Shown here: positions 1-7,317 of the stretch, piece after piece
How the letters are laid out: each line of letters opens with the position of its first letter
Position numbering within the stretch: the stretch's first letter is position 1
Source: Oscillospiraceae bacterium
GTDB taxonomy: Bacteria > Bacillota > Clostridia > Oscillospirales > Acutalibacteraceae
Assembly: GCA_022508705.1 (NCBI GenBank)
Contig: JAFLUO010000063.1
Location: 1-10,696, forward strand
Reading direction: 5' to 3'
Length of the DNA: 10,696 nt
Notes under the pieces: generated by a model
The model's input: the letters and a program-made list of their open reading frames with translations, nothing else
What the model was told of the DNA's origin: nothing
The model's database searches: none
Made by a program: the position numbers and the translations under genes

Positions 1-74
<74 letters not shown>

Positions 75-85
75 AAGTCCTAAGT

Positions 86-114
86 ATTGTATCACAATTC
101 TTTCACAATTTCAA
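86..114 (-). promoter_or_regulatory. Sigma-A promoter of the tRNA-Ala gene
   Basis: On the minus strand, TTGAAA (114-109) is followed after exactly 17 bases by TACAAT (91-86), which is also preceded by TG one base upstream (extended -10). Transcription would begin around position 80, a few bases before the tRNA 5' end at 74, as expected for a stable RNA with a short 5' leader. Confidence 0.8.
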
Positions 115-208
115 CTGTTTTATTTTGTATTTTATTACTAATAAAGAGATTTATGAATTGTAATATATGCTTAAAATACTTAAATTTGTGGAAAATAGCC
201 TTGATATG

Positions 209-217
209 TGGTAAAAT
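209..217 (+). promoter_or_regulatory. Possible extended -10 promoter for the GH51 gene
   Basis: TGGTAAAAT at 209-217 fits an extended -10 element (TGn followed by a five-of-six match to TATAAT). No good -35 box sits 16-18 bases upstream; TTGTGG at 186-191 is 20 bases away. Transcription would start near 224, giving a leader of about 28 bases with the AAGGGG ribosome site at about 235-240. The 75-251 spacer is AT-rich and separates the tRNA from this divergent gene, so some promoter is expected here; this is the best candidate seen. Confidence 0.35.
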
Positions 218-251
218 TATAAAATAGTTCTGAAAAGGGGATTTGTGTATT

Positions 252-3017
252 ATGAAGCATTTTTTAATATCAAAATTCAGTTCGGCGTTGGCGGTGCTTT
301 TAGCGCTTTCAATGTTAATTTTCAGCGGTTGTACGCCAAAAGTTAAGGAACAGCCCAAACCAATTGACGTAAATCAAGAATTTGTCAATACAGTTACAGC
401 GTTTGACAGTGAAAAGGTGGATTATCGTCTCAGCATTGACGCCTCAAACGAGATTCACGATATAAGCGACTTGCTTTTCGGAATTTTCTTTGAGGATATA
501 AACTTTGCGGCGGACGGAGGTTTGTATGCGGAAAAAATAGCAAACCGTTCATTTGAGTTTACAGAGCTTGCCGCAGGCGATCAGCTTTACGGCTGGAAAA
601 CCGTGGGTGAAGCGAACGCCGAAGTCAAAATAAACGACAAGGAAAACTGCCTTAACGAGAATAATACGAATTATCTTGTTCTCACCAACAGCGGCAGCGC
701 TCCGGCGGGTATTGAAAATGTCGGGTTTTTGGACGGCATATCGGTTGAGAAAGATGCCGAATATAAATTCTCTGTATATGCGCGCGGAATAAACGGCTAC
801 ACAGGACCTGTACATATTCGCATTATGGCAGGGGACACTGTAGCCGCAGAGGCTAAGATTGACAGCATTACAGACACTTGGGAGAAATATTCTCTTTCGC
901 TCACTTCTTCCGTCACCGCAAGAGAGGGCGTGACCGTGCAGGTTCTTATCGACAGCGGTTCGGCGTTAATCGATATGGTATCACTTTTCCCTGCCGATAC
1001 ATATAAGGGCAGAGAGAACGGTATGAGAAATGATTTGGCAACTCTTCTTGAGGAGCTTCAACCCAAATTTATCCGCTTCCCCGGCGGCTGTGTGACTGAG
1101 GGCTACAGCGAAAGAATTACATATAAATGGAAGGATTCCGTCGGCGTAGGCAAAGACGGCTTACCATTGGAGTTTAACGGCAAATACGGCGACGTTGCCG
1201 CAAGAAAGCAGGGCATAAACATTTGGACTAATCCCAACACGACGGACGATCAGTGGCCCAGCTTTATGTCCTACGGTTTAGGCTTTTTTGAGTATTTCCA
1301 GCTTGCCGAGGATATCGGCGCAGTAGGCGTGCCCGTACTTAACTGCGGACTTTATTGCCAGATGCGCGGAATGCACGGAGTCGTTATGGAGTCCGAGCTT
1401 TTCGAGGAATACATTCAGGATATGCTTGATCTCGTTGAGTTCTGCCGCGGCGACGCTTCTACCACTTGGGGCAGAGTCAGAGCAGATCTCGGTCATGAAG
1501 AGCCCTTTGAGCTTAAATATATCTGCATAGGCAATGAGAACGAGGGCAAGGAATATTTTGAGCGCTATCAGGCATTTCTTGACGCTTTTAATGAGGCTAA
1601 GGCGAAAAATCCCGAGCTGTACAAGGGCATTGAGCTTATTTATTCCTCGGGTGCCAGCGAGGGCACCTCAAGCGATATGTATAAGCTCTCATATGAATAT
1701 GCAAAAAAGCAGTTAGGGGATAGCACTAACGTCTTGGATTTTGCAGGCGCTACCGATCATCACTATTACCGTGATCCCGATTGGTTCTTAAAGCACGCAG
1801 ATTATTATGACGAAAACAATTACAAAAGAGACGTTGCGAATATGACCGATACCATATACGGCGGCGCAATTCCCGTCTTTGTGGGCGAATATGCATCTCT
1901 CTCAAATAAGCTCCGTTCCGCAATTGCTGAGGCGGCATATATGACTGGACTTGAGCGAAACGGCGATATTGTCCGTATGGCGGCTTACGCTCCGTTGTTC
2001 GGCAGTGCCGCGGTTGAAGGCGTGGGACATTGGTCGCCTAATCTTATTTGGCTTAATAACAGCTCTTCCGTAGGCTCAATAAATTATTATGTGCAAAAGC
2101 TGTTTTCTACTAACACGGGTACAAAACTGCTATCCTCTGACCTTCAGGGCGCGGCGGTAGAGCAAAAGGCACTTACGGGTATGGTGGGTGTCGGCACTTG
2201 GGAAACAGCGGCGGAATTTGATAACGCAAAGGTTATAAATAATGATACGGGCGAGGTTCTCGGCGAGGATGATTTCTCAAAATCGAGTAGCCTCAGAAAG
2301 AATTGGGAACGCCCCACTGACGGCAAGTTTAAAATTAAAGACGGCAAGCTTCGTCAGTCAAGCACAAAAATGAAATACAGCGAGACGGGCTCTGTTGCAT
2401 ATTTCGGAGAAAAGGATTGGACGAATTATACCTTTACTGTTGAGGCGACAAAGCTTGACGGTAACGAGGGATTCCTCATTCCGTTTGCTGTGCAGGATAC
2501 TGAAAATAACTTCTTCTGGAATCTCGGCGGCTGGGGTAACACAGTTTCCTGCTTACAGCACCTTGAAAACGGTCAAAAAACCGGTCAGCTTCCCGGTACG
2601 GTTAAGTCATTTACAGCAGAAACAGGCAAAACCTACACCTTAAAGGTAGTGGTAAACGGCACAAAGATTCAGTGCTTCGTTGATGACGAGCTTTACATAG
2701 ATTATGATTGCGGTAATCCTGCTGAGGCTGAGGCTTATCAGGTAGTAAGCACAGATGAAAGCGGAGATATTATCATCAAGATTGTTAATGTGACTGATAC
2801 TTCCCGTATGTTTGCTGTTGATATTTCGGGTGTGGCAAGTGTAGGTGATACTGCGACTGTTTATCAGGTTGCAGGCGATGACCTTGAAAGCGAAAATATC
2901 CTCGGTCAGACTGAGGCAGTAACAATGAAAGAATTTACTGTTTCGGGCTTTTCAAACAGCTTTAATTATACCGTTCCCCAATATTCCGCAACGGTCATAA
3001 GAATTTCAAGAGGATAA
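252..3017 (+). CDS. GH51 alpha-L-arabinofuranosidase, surface lipoprotein with CBM and lectin-like insert
   Basis: This probably removes alpha-L-arabinofuranosyl side groups from arabinoxylan or arabinan outside the cell. The 921-residue protein starts with a lipoprotein signal ending FSGC (Cys27 anchor). The start of the GH51 fold (LLFGIFFEDINFAADGG) is followed by an insert resembling CBM4/9 (about residues 95-250). The TIM barrel holds RFPGG (275-279), the acid/base in IGNENEG (Glu429) and the nucleophile in FVGEYAS (Glu546). These motifs resemble the plant-type GH51 branch more than the short intracellular bacterial enzymes of about 500 residues. The C-terminal beta-sandwich is split by a concanavalin-like domain (about 670-815). 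I prefer ATG 252, with AAGGGG ending 11 bases upstream, over the in-frame TTG at 243, which leaves only 2 bases. It heads a plus-strand run with an MBL-fold hydrolase and a GH31 enzyme. The family call is firm; the exact substrate is inferred. Confidence 0.92.
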   Translation: MKHFLISKFSSALAVLLALSMLIFSGCTPKVKEQPKPIDVNQEFVNTVTAFDSEKVDYRLSIDASNEIHDISDLLFGIFFEDINFAADGGLYAEKIANRSFEFTELAAGDQLYGWKTVGEANAEVKINDKENCLNENNTNYLVLTNSGSAPAGIENVGFLDGISVEKDAEYKFSVYARGINGYTGPVHIRIMAGDTVAAEAKIDSITDTWEKYSLSLTSSVTAREGVTVQVLIDSGSALIDMVSLFPADTYKGRENGMRNDLATLLEELQPKFIRFPGGCVTEGYSERITYKWKDSVGVGKDGLPLEFNGKYGDVAARKQGINIWTNPNTTDDQWPSFMSYGLGFFEYFQLAEDIGAVGVPVLNCGLYCQMRGMHGVVMESELFEEYIQDMLDLVEFCRGDASTTWGRVRADLGHEEPFELKYICIGNENEGKEYFERYQAFLDAFNEAKAKNPELYKGIELIYSSGASEGTSSDMYKLSYEYAKKQLGDSTNVLDFAGATDHHYYRDPDWFLKHADYYDENNYKRDVANMTDTIYGGAIPVFVGEYASLSNKLRSAIAEAAYMTGLERNGDIVRMAAYAPLFGSAAVEGVGHWSPNLIWLNNSSSVGSINYYVQKLFSTNTGTKLLSSDLQGAAVEQKALTGMVGVGTWETAAEFDNAKVINNDTGEVLGEDDFSKSSSLRKNWERPTDGKFKIKDGKLRQSSTKMKYSETGSVAYFGEKDWTNYTFTVEATKLDGNEGFLIPFAVQDTENNFFWNLGGWGNTVSCLQHLENGQKTGQLPGTVKSFTAETGKTYTLKVVVNGTKIQCFVDDELYIDYDCGNPAEAEAYQVVSTDESGDIIIKIVNVTDTSRMFAVDISGVASVGDTATVYQVAGDDLESENILGQTEAVTMKEFTVSGFSNSFNYTVPQYSATVIRISRG

Positions 3018-3114
3018 CGGGTAAATCCACTTGCGGAATTTATAAAAGAAACATTGCATATATAAAAGTATACACTGCGTTTCAAACAAGATAACGTAAC
3101 GAAAGACTGATTAA

Positions 3115-3969
3115 ATGAAAATAAAATTTTTTGGTACAGCGGCGGCTGAAGGCTTTCCTGCGCTTTTCTGTTCCTGTGCTACATGCGAAAAAGCGAGAAA
3201 TGAGGGCGGCAGAAGCCTTCGCACACGCTCTCAGTCGCTTATAAATGATGACTTACTTATTGATTTTTCAGCGGATACTTATCATCATGTTTTAGAGCAT
3301 GGGCTTGACTTACGAAAGGTTAAAACTCTGCTTGTAACTCACGGTCATGACGATCATATTTACCCTTTCGATTTAGTGTATCGCACGTCTCCTGTGTATT
3401 CACAGTTTCCCAACGGCGGAAAAGACAAAAAGCCCCTTGATATTTACATTACGCGAAATTCATCTAAACTTTTGAGACAGTGTTTCAAAGCAGAAAATAT
3501 AATGATAAAAGACCCAAAAGCTGTTAAGGTGCATTATATTAGCAAATTTAAGCCCTTTGAAACGGCAGGTTACAGCGTGACGGCTTTAAAGGCAGACCAC
3601 ACGAAAAATCTTGACCCTGTTTTTTACATAGTTTCAAAGAACGGGAAAAACATTCTCTACTGTCATGATACGGGTTATTTTCCTGAAAAGTCTTGGGATT
3701 ACATTGAAAACAGCAAAATCAAATTTGATTTGGTATCCCTTGACTGCACAAGCGCAATTCTTGATAAATCTTATTCTTACCACATGGGGCTGAAAGCCTG
3801 CCGTGATGTAAGAGAGCGGCTTGTAAAGAACGGAAATGCAGATAAAAACACATTGTTTTGTCTTAATCATTTTTCGCATAACTGCGGATATACATATTAC
3901 GGGCTTTGCGAAATTGCGGAAAAAGACGGATTTATTGTCGCTTTTGACGGTCTTGAAATAGAATTTTAG
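3115..3969 (+). CDS. PhnP-like metallo-beta-lactamase-fold hydrolase
   Basis: This is a 284-residue cytoplasmic metal-dependent hydrolase; the substrate is unknown. The metal-site motifs are all visible: THGHDDH (His76, His78, Asp80, His81), ADH (His162), CHDT (Asp185) and LNHFSH (His252). Near the N-terminus a C-x-C-x2-C group (Cys19, Cys21, Cys24) in CSCATCEKAR resembles the structural zinc knuckle of PhnP, the cyclic phosphodiesterase of phosphonate breakdown. However, no phosphonate (phn) gene is nearby, so the PhnP reaction cannot be assumed. It lies 97 bases after the GH51 gene and 60 before the GH31 gene, probably in one operon. The ribosome site is weak (GAAAGA at 3101-3106). A phosphoesterase acting on a sugar-derived or signalling phosphodiester is a reasonable guess but only inference. 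Confidence 0.85.
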   Translation: MKIKFFGTAAAEGFPALFCSCATCEKARNEGGRSLRTRSQSLINDDLLIDFSADTYHHVLEHGLDLRKVKTLLVTHGHDDHIYPFDLVYRTSPVYSQFPNGGKDKKPLDIYITRNSSKLLRQCFKAENIMIKDPKAVKVHYISKFKPFETAGYSVTALKADHTKNLDPVFYIVSKNGKNILYCHDTGYFPEKSWDYIENSKIKFDLVSLDCTSAILDKSYSYHMGLKACRDVRERLVKNGNADKNTLFCLNHFSHNCGYTYYGLCEIAEKDGFIVAFDGLEIEF

Positions 3970-4010
3970 GTAGGCACTAAGGCGTAAGCCGTTAATTAGT
4001 CAGTGGCTAC
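3970..4010 (+). promoter_or_regulatory. Imperfect inverted repeat in the leader of the GH31 gene
   Basis: GTAGGCACT (3970-3978) is the reverse complement of AGTGGCTAC (4002-4010) except for one central mismatch. The enclosed segment offers alternative pairings: ACTAA (3976-3980) with TTAGT (3996-4000), and a small GGC-GTAA-GCC hairpin. The element begins at the stop of the preceding gene and ends just before the AGGGAG ribosome site (4014-4019) of the GH31 gene. It has no U-run, so it is not an ordinary terminator. It could protect or expose the GH31 ribosome site. No known riboswitch was recognised. Confidence 0.35.
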
Positions 4011-4029
4011 TTTAGGGAGTTTGCATTAA

Positions 4030-6318
4030 ATGAAGTTCAATTACGAATTTGAACAACAAAAGAAAAACGATTTTCTTCTTTATAAATGCGGAAATCAAAA
4101 CGCACGAATTGACGTTTTGGGAGAGTCGCTTTTAAGAGTTGCCGTATTTCCTGACGGTGAAGAGATACTCCCCACATTCTGTATTGACCCCGATTCAGCG
4201 GATTTGGGAACAACAGGACGGGACAGGCTTTCCGTAAAAGGATTTTCCGCTGTGCCGATAAATCTTCAATCAAACGGTGAATGTGATTCTTTTAAACTTT
4301 CATGCGGAATTAAAGTTACCGTTAATCGAAAGAACTTTCTTATAAAATATGAAAAGAATGGGCAAATACTTTTTTCAGACAGAGCGCCGTTAGCATATAA
4401 CTTTGACGGCGAATTCGGCGGCGGTTCGTTTCATTACATTTCAAGAGAAGCAGGGGAGCGGATTTTCGGACTTGGCGACAAGTGCGGAAAACTTGACAAA
4501 TCGGGAAATTCTTACAGAATTGAAACGACTGACCCTATGGGCTACAATGCGGGCACAACAGACCCCCTTTATAAGCACGTTCCGTTTTTTATTTGCGAAA
4601 ACAGCATCGGTTCATACGGGATTTTTTATGACACGTCGGACACATCTTATTTTGATTTCGGCAAAGAGATAAACAATTATTACGAGCCGTATAAATATTT
4701 CAGAACACAGGATAATGCGCTGGTTTACTATGTTTTCTTCGGAGCAAATCTTGAAATAGTCAAGCAATTTTCACATATTTGCGGTAAGCAGATGCTTCCG
4801 CCTAAAAAAAGCTTTGATTACTGTGCAAGCACCATGGCTTATACTGATGCGCCTGATTCAGAAAATCAAATGAATTTGTTCCTTGAAAAGCTTCAGGAGC
4901 TTGACCTTAACTGTACGGGATTTTATTTGTCATCAGGTTATACCTCAATAGGAAAGCAGAGATATGTTTTTAATTGGAACACCGAAAAATTCCCGAACCC
5001 TGAGCAGTTTATTGAGCGGTTTCAAAGTAAGTGTGTTGATTTAATTCCCAATATTAAACCTGCTTTTCTTTGCGATCACCCGATGTACAGAGAAATTTCC
5101 GAAAATGGACTTTTCGTTAAAAATTCTGACGGTACTCCTTTTATTACACGTTTTTGGGACGGGCAGGGGAGTTATCTTGATTTTACAAATCCAAAAGCCC
5201 GTGAATTTTGGATTGCCAATGTAAAGGACAAGTTGCTTGACAAGGGCATCAAATACACTTGGAACGATAATAACGAATTTGATATAAAAGATGAAGACGC
5301 ATTAGCTTTCGGTTTTGGAAATACCGTAAATGCGTCAAGAATACGCCCAATCCTTACATATTTAATGGTTTATTCGTCTTACCTTGCGCAGATGGAAAAA
5401 TACCCGAAATTCCGACCCTTCATTTCCACAAGAAGCGGAAATATAGGCGTTCGCAGATTTGCCCAGACCTGGTCTGGAGATAACAGCACGGATTGGAATT
5501 CACTCAAGTACTGCCACTACATAGGGCTTACAATGTCCTTGTCGGGATTTTATTTTTACGGGCATGACCTTGGCGGATTTGCGGGGGAAATGCCGTCCCG
5601 TGAGCTGTTGTTGCGATGGCTTCAATTAGGGCTTTTTGAGCCGAGGTTTACGATTCATTCCTGGAACTCGGACTGCTCTGCCACAATGCCTTGGAGTTAT
5701 CCTGATATTATTCCATATGTTAAGGAAATATTTACACAGAGGAAGGAATTAGTGCCTTATCTTTACAACTGCGCCCACCGTGCAGTTGAATTTGACGAAC
5801 CGATAAACTCTCCCGTATTTCTGTACTATGAAGGGGAGAGCAGAGATTCTGATATATTCCTTGTGGGCAGAAATATACTTGTAGATCCTGTTTTGGAAGA
5901 AGGTACAAATACAGTTACCGTAAATCTTCCGAAAGGCGATAACTGGTATTTTGACGGCAAAGTTTTTGAGGGCGGTGTGAGCGTTCAAACAGAAATTTCC
6001 GCATTCGGGAAAATGAAATATTTCATAAAGTGCGGAAGCGTTATTCCTTACAACAAAGCATCGGGATTTAATGATGACGAAAACCTTGTTTTAACCGTTT
6101 ATCCCATAAAAAGCGGAATCTTTAAAGACACATTTTTCTATGATGACGGCGAAACCTTTGATTACCTTGAAAACAAGTGCGTAAATCTCAACATAACGGT
6201 TGAATGTAATGAAAATTCGGTAACTGTTTTCTGGGAAAATTCAGGATCTACTCCCTTTGAGCCTAATTTTGTGCTGGCAGACGGAGATGCAAGAAATCTT
6301 ATAATAAGGAGAAAATAG
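4030..6318 (+). CDS. GH31 family alpha-glycosidase, probably cytoplasmic
   Basis: A 762-residue retaining alpha-glycosidase, most likely an alpha-glucosidase or alpha-xylosidase-type enzyme trimming imported oligosaccharides. An N-terminal beta-sandwich (about 1-240) leads into the TIM barrel. The nucleophile is Asp413 in YTWNDNNEF and the acid/base is Asp484 in TWSGDNSTDW, 71 residues apart as usual in GH31. The family signature GHDLGGFAGE and the following RWLQLGLFEPRFTIHSW are both present. C-terminal beta domains (about 610-762) carry YYDDGETFDY, typical of the family. There is no signal peptide or membrane segment, so it works inside the cell, unlike the lipoprotein GH51 upstream. The start is supported by AGGGAG at 4014-4019, 10 bases before ATG. 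The nucleophile motif has NDNNE in place of the commoner NDMNE, so substrate specificity should not be read from the general family label. Confidence 0.92.
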   Translation: MKFNYEFEQQKKNDFLLYKCGNQNARIDVLGESLLRVAVFPDGEEILPTFCIDPDSADLGTTGRDRLSVKGFSAVPINLQSNGECDSFKLSCGIKVTVNRKNFLIKYEKNGQILFSDRAPLAYNFDGEFGGGSFHYISREAGERIFGLGDKCGKLDKSGNSYRIETTDPMGYNAGTTDPLYKHVPFFICENSIGSYGIFYDTSDTSYFDFGKEINNYYEPYKYFRTQDNALVYYVFFGANLEIVKQFSHICGKQMLPPKKSFDYCASTMAYTDAPDSENQMNLFLEKLQELDLNCTGFYLSSGYTSIGKQRYVFNWNTEKFPNPEQFIERFQSKCVDLIPNIKPAFLCDHPMYREISENGLFVKNSDGTPFITRFWDGQGSYLDFTNPKAREFWIANVKDKLLDKGIKYTWNDNNEFDIKDEDALAFGFGNTVNASRIRPILTYLMVYSSYLAQMEKYPKFRPFISTRSGNIGVRRFAQTWSGDNSTDWNSLKYCHYIGLTMSLSGFYFYGHDLGGFAGEMPSRELLLRWLQLGLFEPRFTIHSWNSDCSATMPWSYPDIIPYVKEIFTQRKELVPYLYNCAHRAVEFDEPINSPVFLYYEGESRDSDIFLVGRNILVDPVLEEGTNTVTVNLPKGDNWYFDGKVFEGGVSVQTEISAFGKMKYFIKCGSVIPYNKASGFNDDENLVLTVYPIKSGIFKDTFFYDDGETFDYLENKCVNLNITVECNENSVTVFWENSGSTPFEPNFVLADGDARNLIIRRK

Positions 6319-6319
6319 T

Positions 6320-6409
6320 TTGAAAAATACAACGAAAGGAACGATACCGTGCATGAAAATCTGCTTTTTTATGACTTTTTGTGCGACTACTGTATCGCAT
6401 GGTGATTAA
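6320..6409 (+). CDS. Possible short leader ORF (29 codons) before the PAS gene
   Basis: Between the GH31 stop and the PAS gene a TTG at 6320 stands 8 bases after AAGGAG (6306-6311, inside the end of the GH31 gene). It opens a frame ending TAA at 6407-6409, one base before the PAS ATG. The predicted 29-residue peptide has three cysteines in a hydrophobic stretch (CMKICFFMTFC) and contains an ATG at 6353. A competing 18-codon frame, GTG 6349 to TGA 6403-6405, has its own AAAGGA site (6335-6340) 8 bases upstream and would encode a peptide with CDYC. Either would couple translation to the PAS gene, whose own ribosome site is poor. Both could be chance; coding is unproven. Confidence 0.22.
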   Translation: MKNTTKGTIPCMKICFFMTFCATTVSHGD

Positions 6410-6410
6410 A

Positions 6411-6785
6411 ATGGACAATTATTTATTATTTAAAAGTGTAATTGAGCAGGACAGAGCGCCGATTGTTATATGTGACCTTTCACATACAATAGTTTACATG
6501 AACCCTGCCGCAGTTAAAAATTATGAAAAACGGGGCGGAGAAGCCCTTTTAGGACAAAGCATTTTTGACTGTCATAATGAAAAGGCCTGTGAGATGATAA
6601 ACAGGGTTGTTGATTGGTTTAAAAAGGATAAAAATAATAATCTTGTTTACACCTTCAAAAATGTTAAACTGAATAAAGATGTCTATATGGTTGCACTTCG
6701 TGATAAAGAAGGAAATCTTATAGGATATTACGAAAAGCACGAATTCAGAGAAAACGAAATTATGAAAAGATATGACATTGACTGA
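6411..6785 (+). CDS. Small stand-alone PAS domain protein
   Basis: The 124-residue protein is essentially one PAS sensor domain with no output domain. The opening resembles PAS beta strands (APIVICDLSHTIVYMNPAA, residues 16-34), then a helix and the motif LLGQSIFDCHNEKA (46-59), then the C-terminal strands (VYMVALRDKEGNLIGYYE, 91-108). The CHNEK motif, with Cys54 and His55, resembles the variant PAS domains found with DUF438-type proteins. His55 or Cys54 could contact a ligand, heme or metal, but that is a guess. Cys21 and Cys60 are also present. ATG 6411 is preferred because the domain begins there, although only GGTGAT (6401-6406) lies upstream, 4 bases away; GTG 6381 has no ribosome site. 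The stop is 13 bases before the His-rich gene. With CooT in the same operon, sensing connected to metal or redox state is plausible. Confidence 0.8.
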   Translation: MDNYLLFKSVIEQDRAPIVICDLSHTIVYMNPAAVKNYEKRGGEALLGQSIFDCHNEKACEMINRVVDWFKKDKNNNLVYTFKNVKLNKDVYMVALRDKEGNLIGYYEKHEFRENEIMKRYDID

Positions 6786-6798
6786 AAGGACTTTTAAG

Positions 6799-7035
6799 AT
6801 GGATAATCATACACATTCACATTCGCACACCTACAGTGAAGCCGTAAGTGCGGAAGAAACACTTGCTTTATTAGAATATATGGCAGGGCATAATGAACAC
6901 CACGCAGAAGAACTTCATAAAATTGCTCATAATGTAACACCTGATGCCGCAGAGCTTATTCACGAGGCAGTTGCGCTTATGAACAGCGGAAATCAGAAAC
7001 TGCGTGAAGCGCTTAAAATAATGAAAGGAGAATGA
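6799..7035 (+). CDS. Histidine-rich small protein, putative metal-binding
   Basis: The 78-residue soluble protein has ten histidines and no cysteine. An N-terminal tail HTHSHSHTY (residues 4-12) of alternating histidines resembles the metal-storing tails of nickel and zinc chaperones such as HypB or UreE. It is followed by two likely amphipathic helices: about 18-44, with GHNEHHAEELHKIAH, and about 48-76. I do not recognise a named family. ATG 6799 has AAAGGA (6785-6790) 8 bases upstream, whereas the in-frame upstream start at 6772 lies inside the PAS gene with no ribosome site. Its stop overlaps the ribosome-site region of the CooT gene, so the two are likely translated together. Binding and delivery or storage of nickel (or another divalent metal) is inferred from composition and neighbours. 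Confidence 0.75.
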   Translation: MDNHTHSHSHTYSEAVSAEETLALLEYMAGHNEHHAEELHKIAHNVTPDAAELIHEAVALMNSGNQKLREALKIMKGE

Positions 7036-7037
7036 AA

Positions 7038-7232
7038 ATGTGCCTTTCAGCAGTTTATTCCTTAAACGGAAATGAAAAAAAGCTTATTCAGGAAAACGTT
7101 GCGGGAGTAAAAATGGAAAACGGAAAACTAATCCTTATAAACATTTTGGGCGTAAAAACAGAAATTGATGCCGAGATTGACTGCATTGACCTTATGGAAA
7201 ATGTAATTACAGTTAAAATGCCGTCGGCATAA
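7038..7232 (+). CDS. CooT-family nickel-binding protein
   Basis: The 64-residue protein begins MCLSAVYSL, the hallmark of the CooT family, in which the amino terminus and Cys2 of a small beta-barrel dimer bind one nickel ion. The rest fits the family pattern: ENVAGVKMENGKLILINILGVKTE, where the underlying beta strands alternate with GK turns, and a final IDCIDLMENVITV; Cys49 is a second cysteine. ATG 7038 rather than the in-frame ATG 7032 is chosen because it puts Cys at position 2 and leaves 7 bases to AAAGGAG (7024-7030). In Rhodospirillum CooT helps put nickel into carbon monoxide dehydrogenase; no such enzyme is in the window, so the client here is unknown. It is the last gene before the terminator at 7254-7294. 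Confidence 0.87.
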   Translation: MCLSAVYSLNGNEKKLIQENVAGVKMENGKLILINILGVKTEIDAEIDCIDLMENVITVKMPSA

Positions 7233-7253
7233 TAATAAAAGTACCAATAACAG

Positions 7254-7294
7254 ACCGGAGGTTTCGACAAGAACAAATTGCCGAAACCTCCGGT
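7254..7294. terminator. Strong hairpin terminator between convergent genes
   Basis: ACCGGAGGTTTCG (7254-7266) and CGAAACCTCCGGT (7282-7294) form a perfect 13-bp stem. CAA/TTG can extend it into the loop after one mismatch. On the plus strand it is followed by TTATTTCTTCATTT, ending the CooT operon. It also lies just beyond the stop of the convergent membrane protein gene (7318), where the following minus-strand bases are less U-rich, so bidirectional action is likely but weaker on that side. Confidence 0.88.
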
Positions 7295-7317
7295 TTATTT
7301 CTTCATTTAATGTGCTT

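Noticed and set aside
243..251. TTG 243 as the start of the GH51 gene
   Set aside because: It leaves only 2 bases to the AAGGGG site and adds three residues before a normal lipoprotein signal; ATG 252 fits better.
92..358. Minus-strand 88-residue frame across the tRNA/GH51 spacer
   Set aside because: It overlaps the tRNA promoter and the GH51 signal peptide, has AT-driven composition (Phe, Ile, Lys rich) and resembles no protein.
3018..3114. Separate promoter before the MBL-fold gene
   Set aside because: AT-rich TATATAA (3059-3065) and TTGCGG (3031) are 22 bases apart, and no properly spaced pair was found; operon read-through is simpler.
3115..3969. Naming the MBL-fold gene phnP
   Set aside because: The motifs are PhnP-like, but there is no phosphonate context, and the superfamily is too broad for a symbol.
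6772..6798. Longer N-terminus for the His-rich protein
   Set aside because: It lies inside the PAS coding region with no ribosome site; ATG 6799 has AAAGGA at 8 bases.
7032..7037. ATG 7032 as the start of the CooT gene
   Set aside because: It is 1 base from the ribosome site and would move the nickel-binding Cys from position 2 to position 4.
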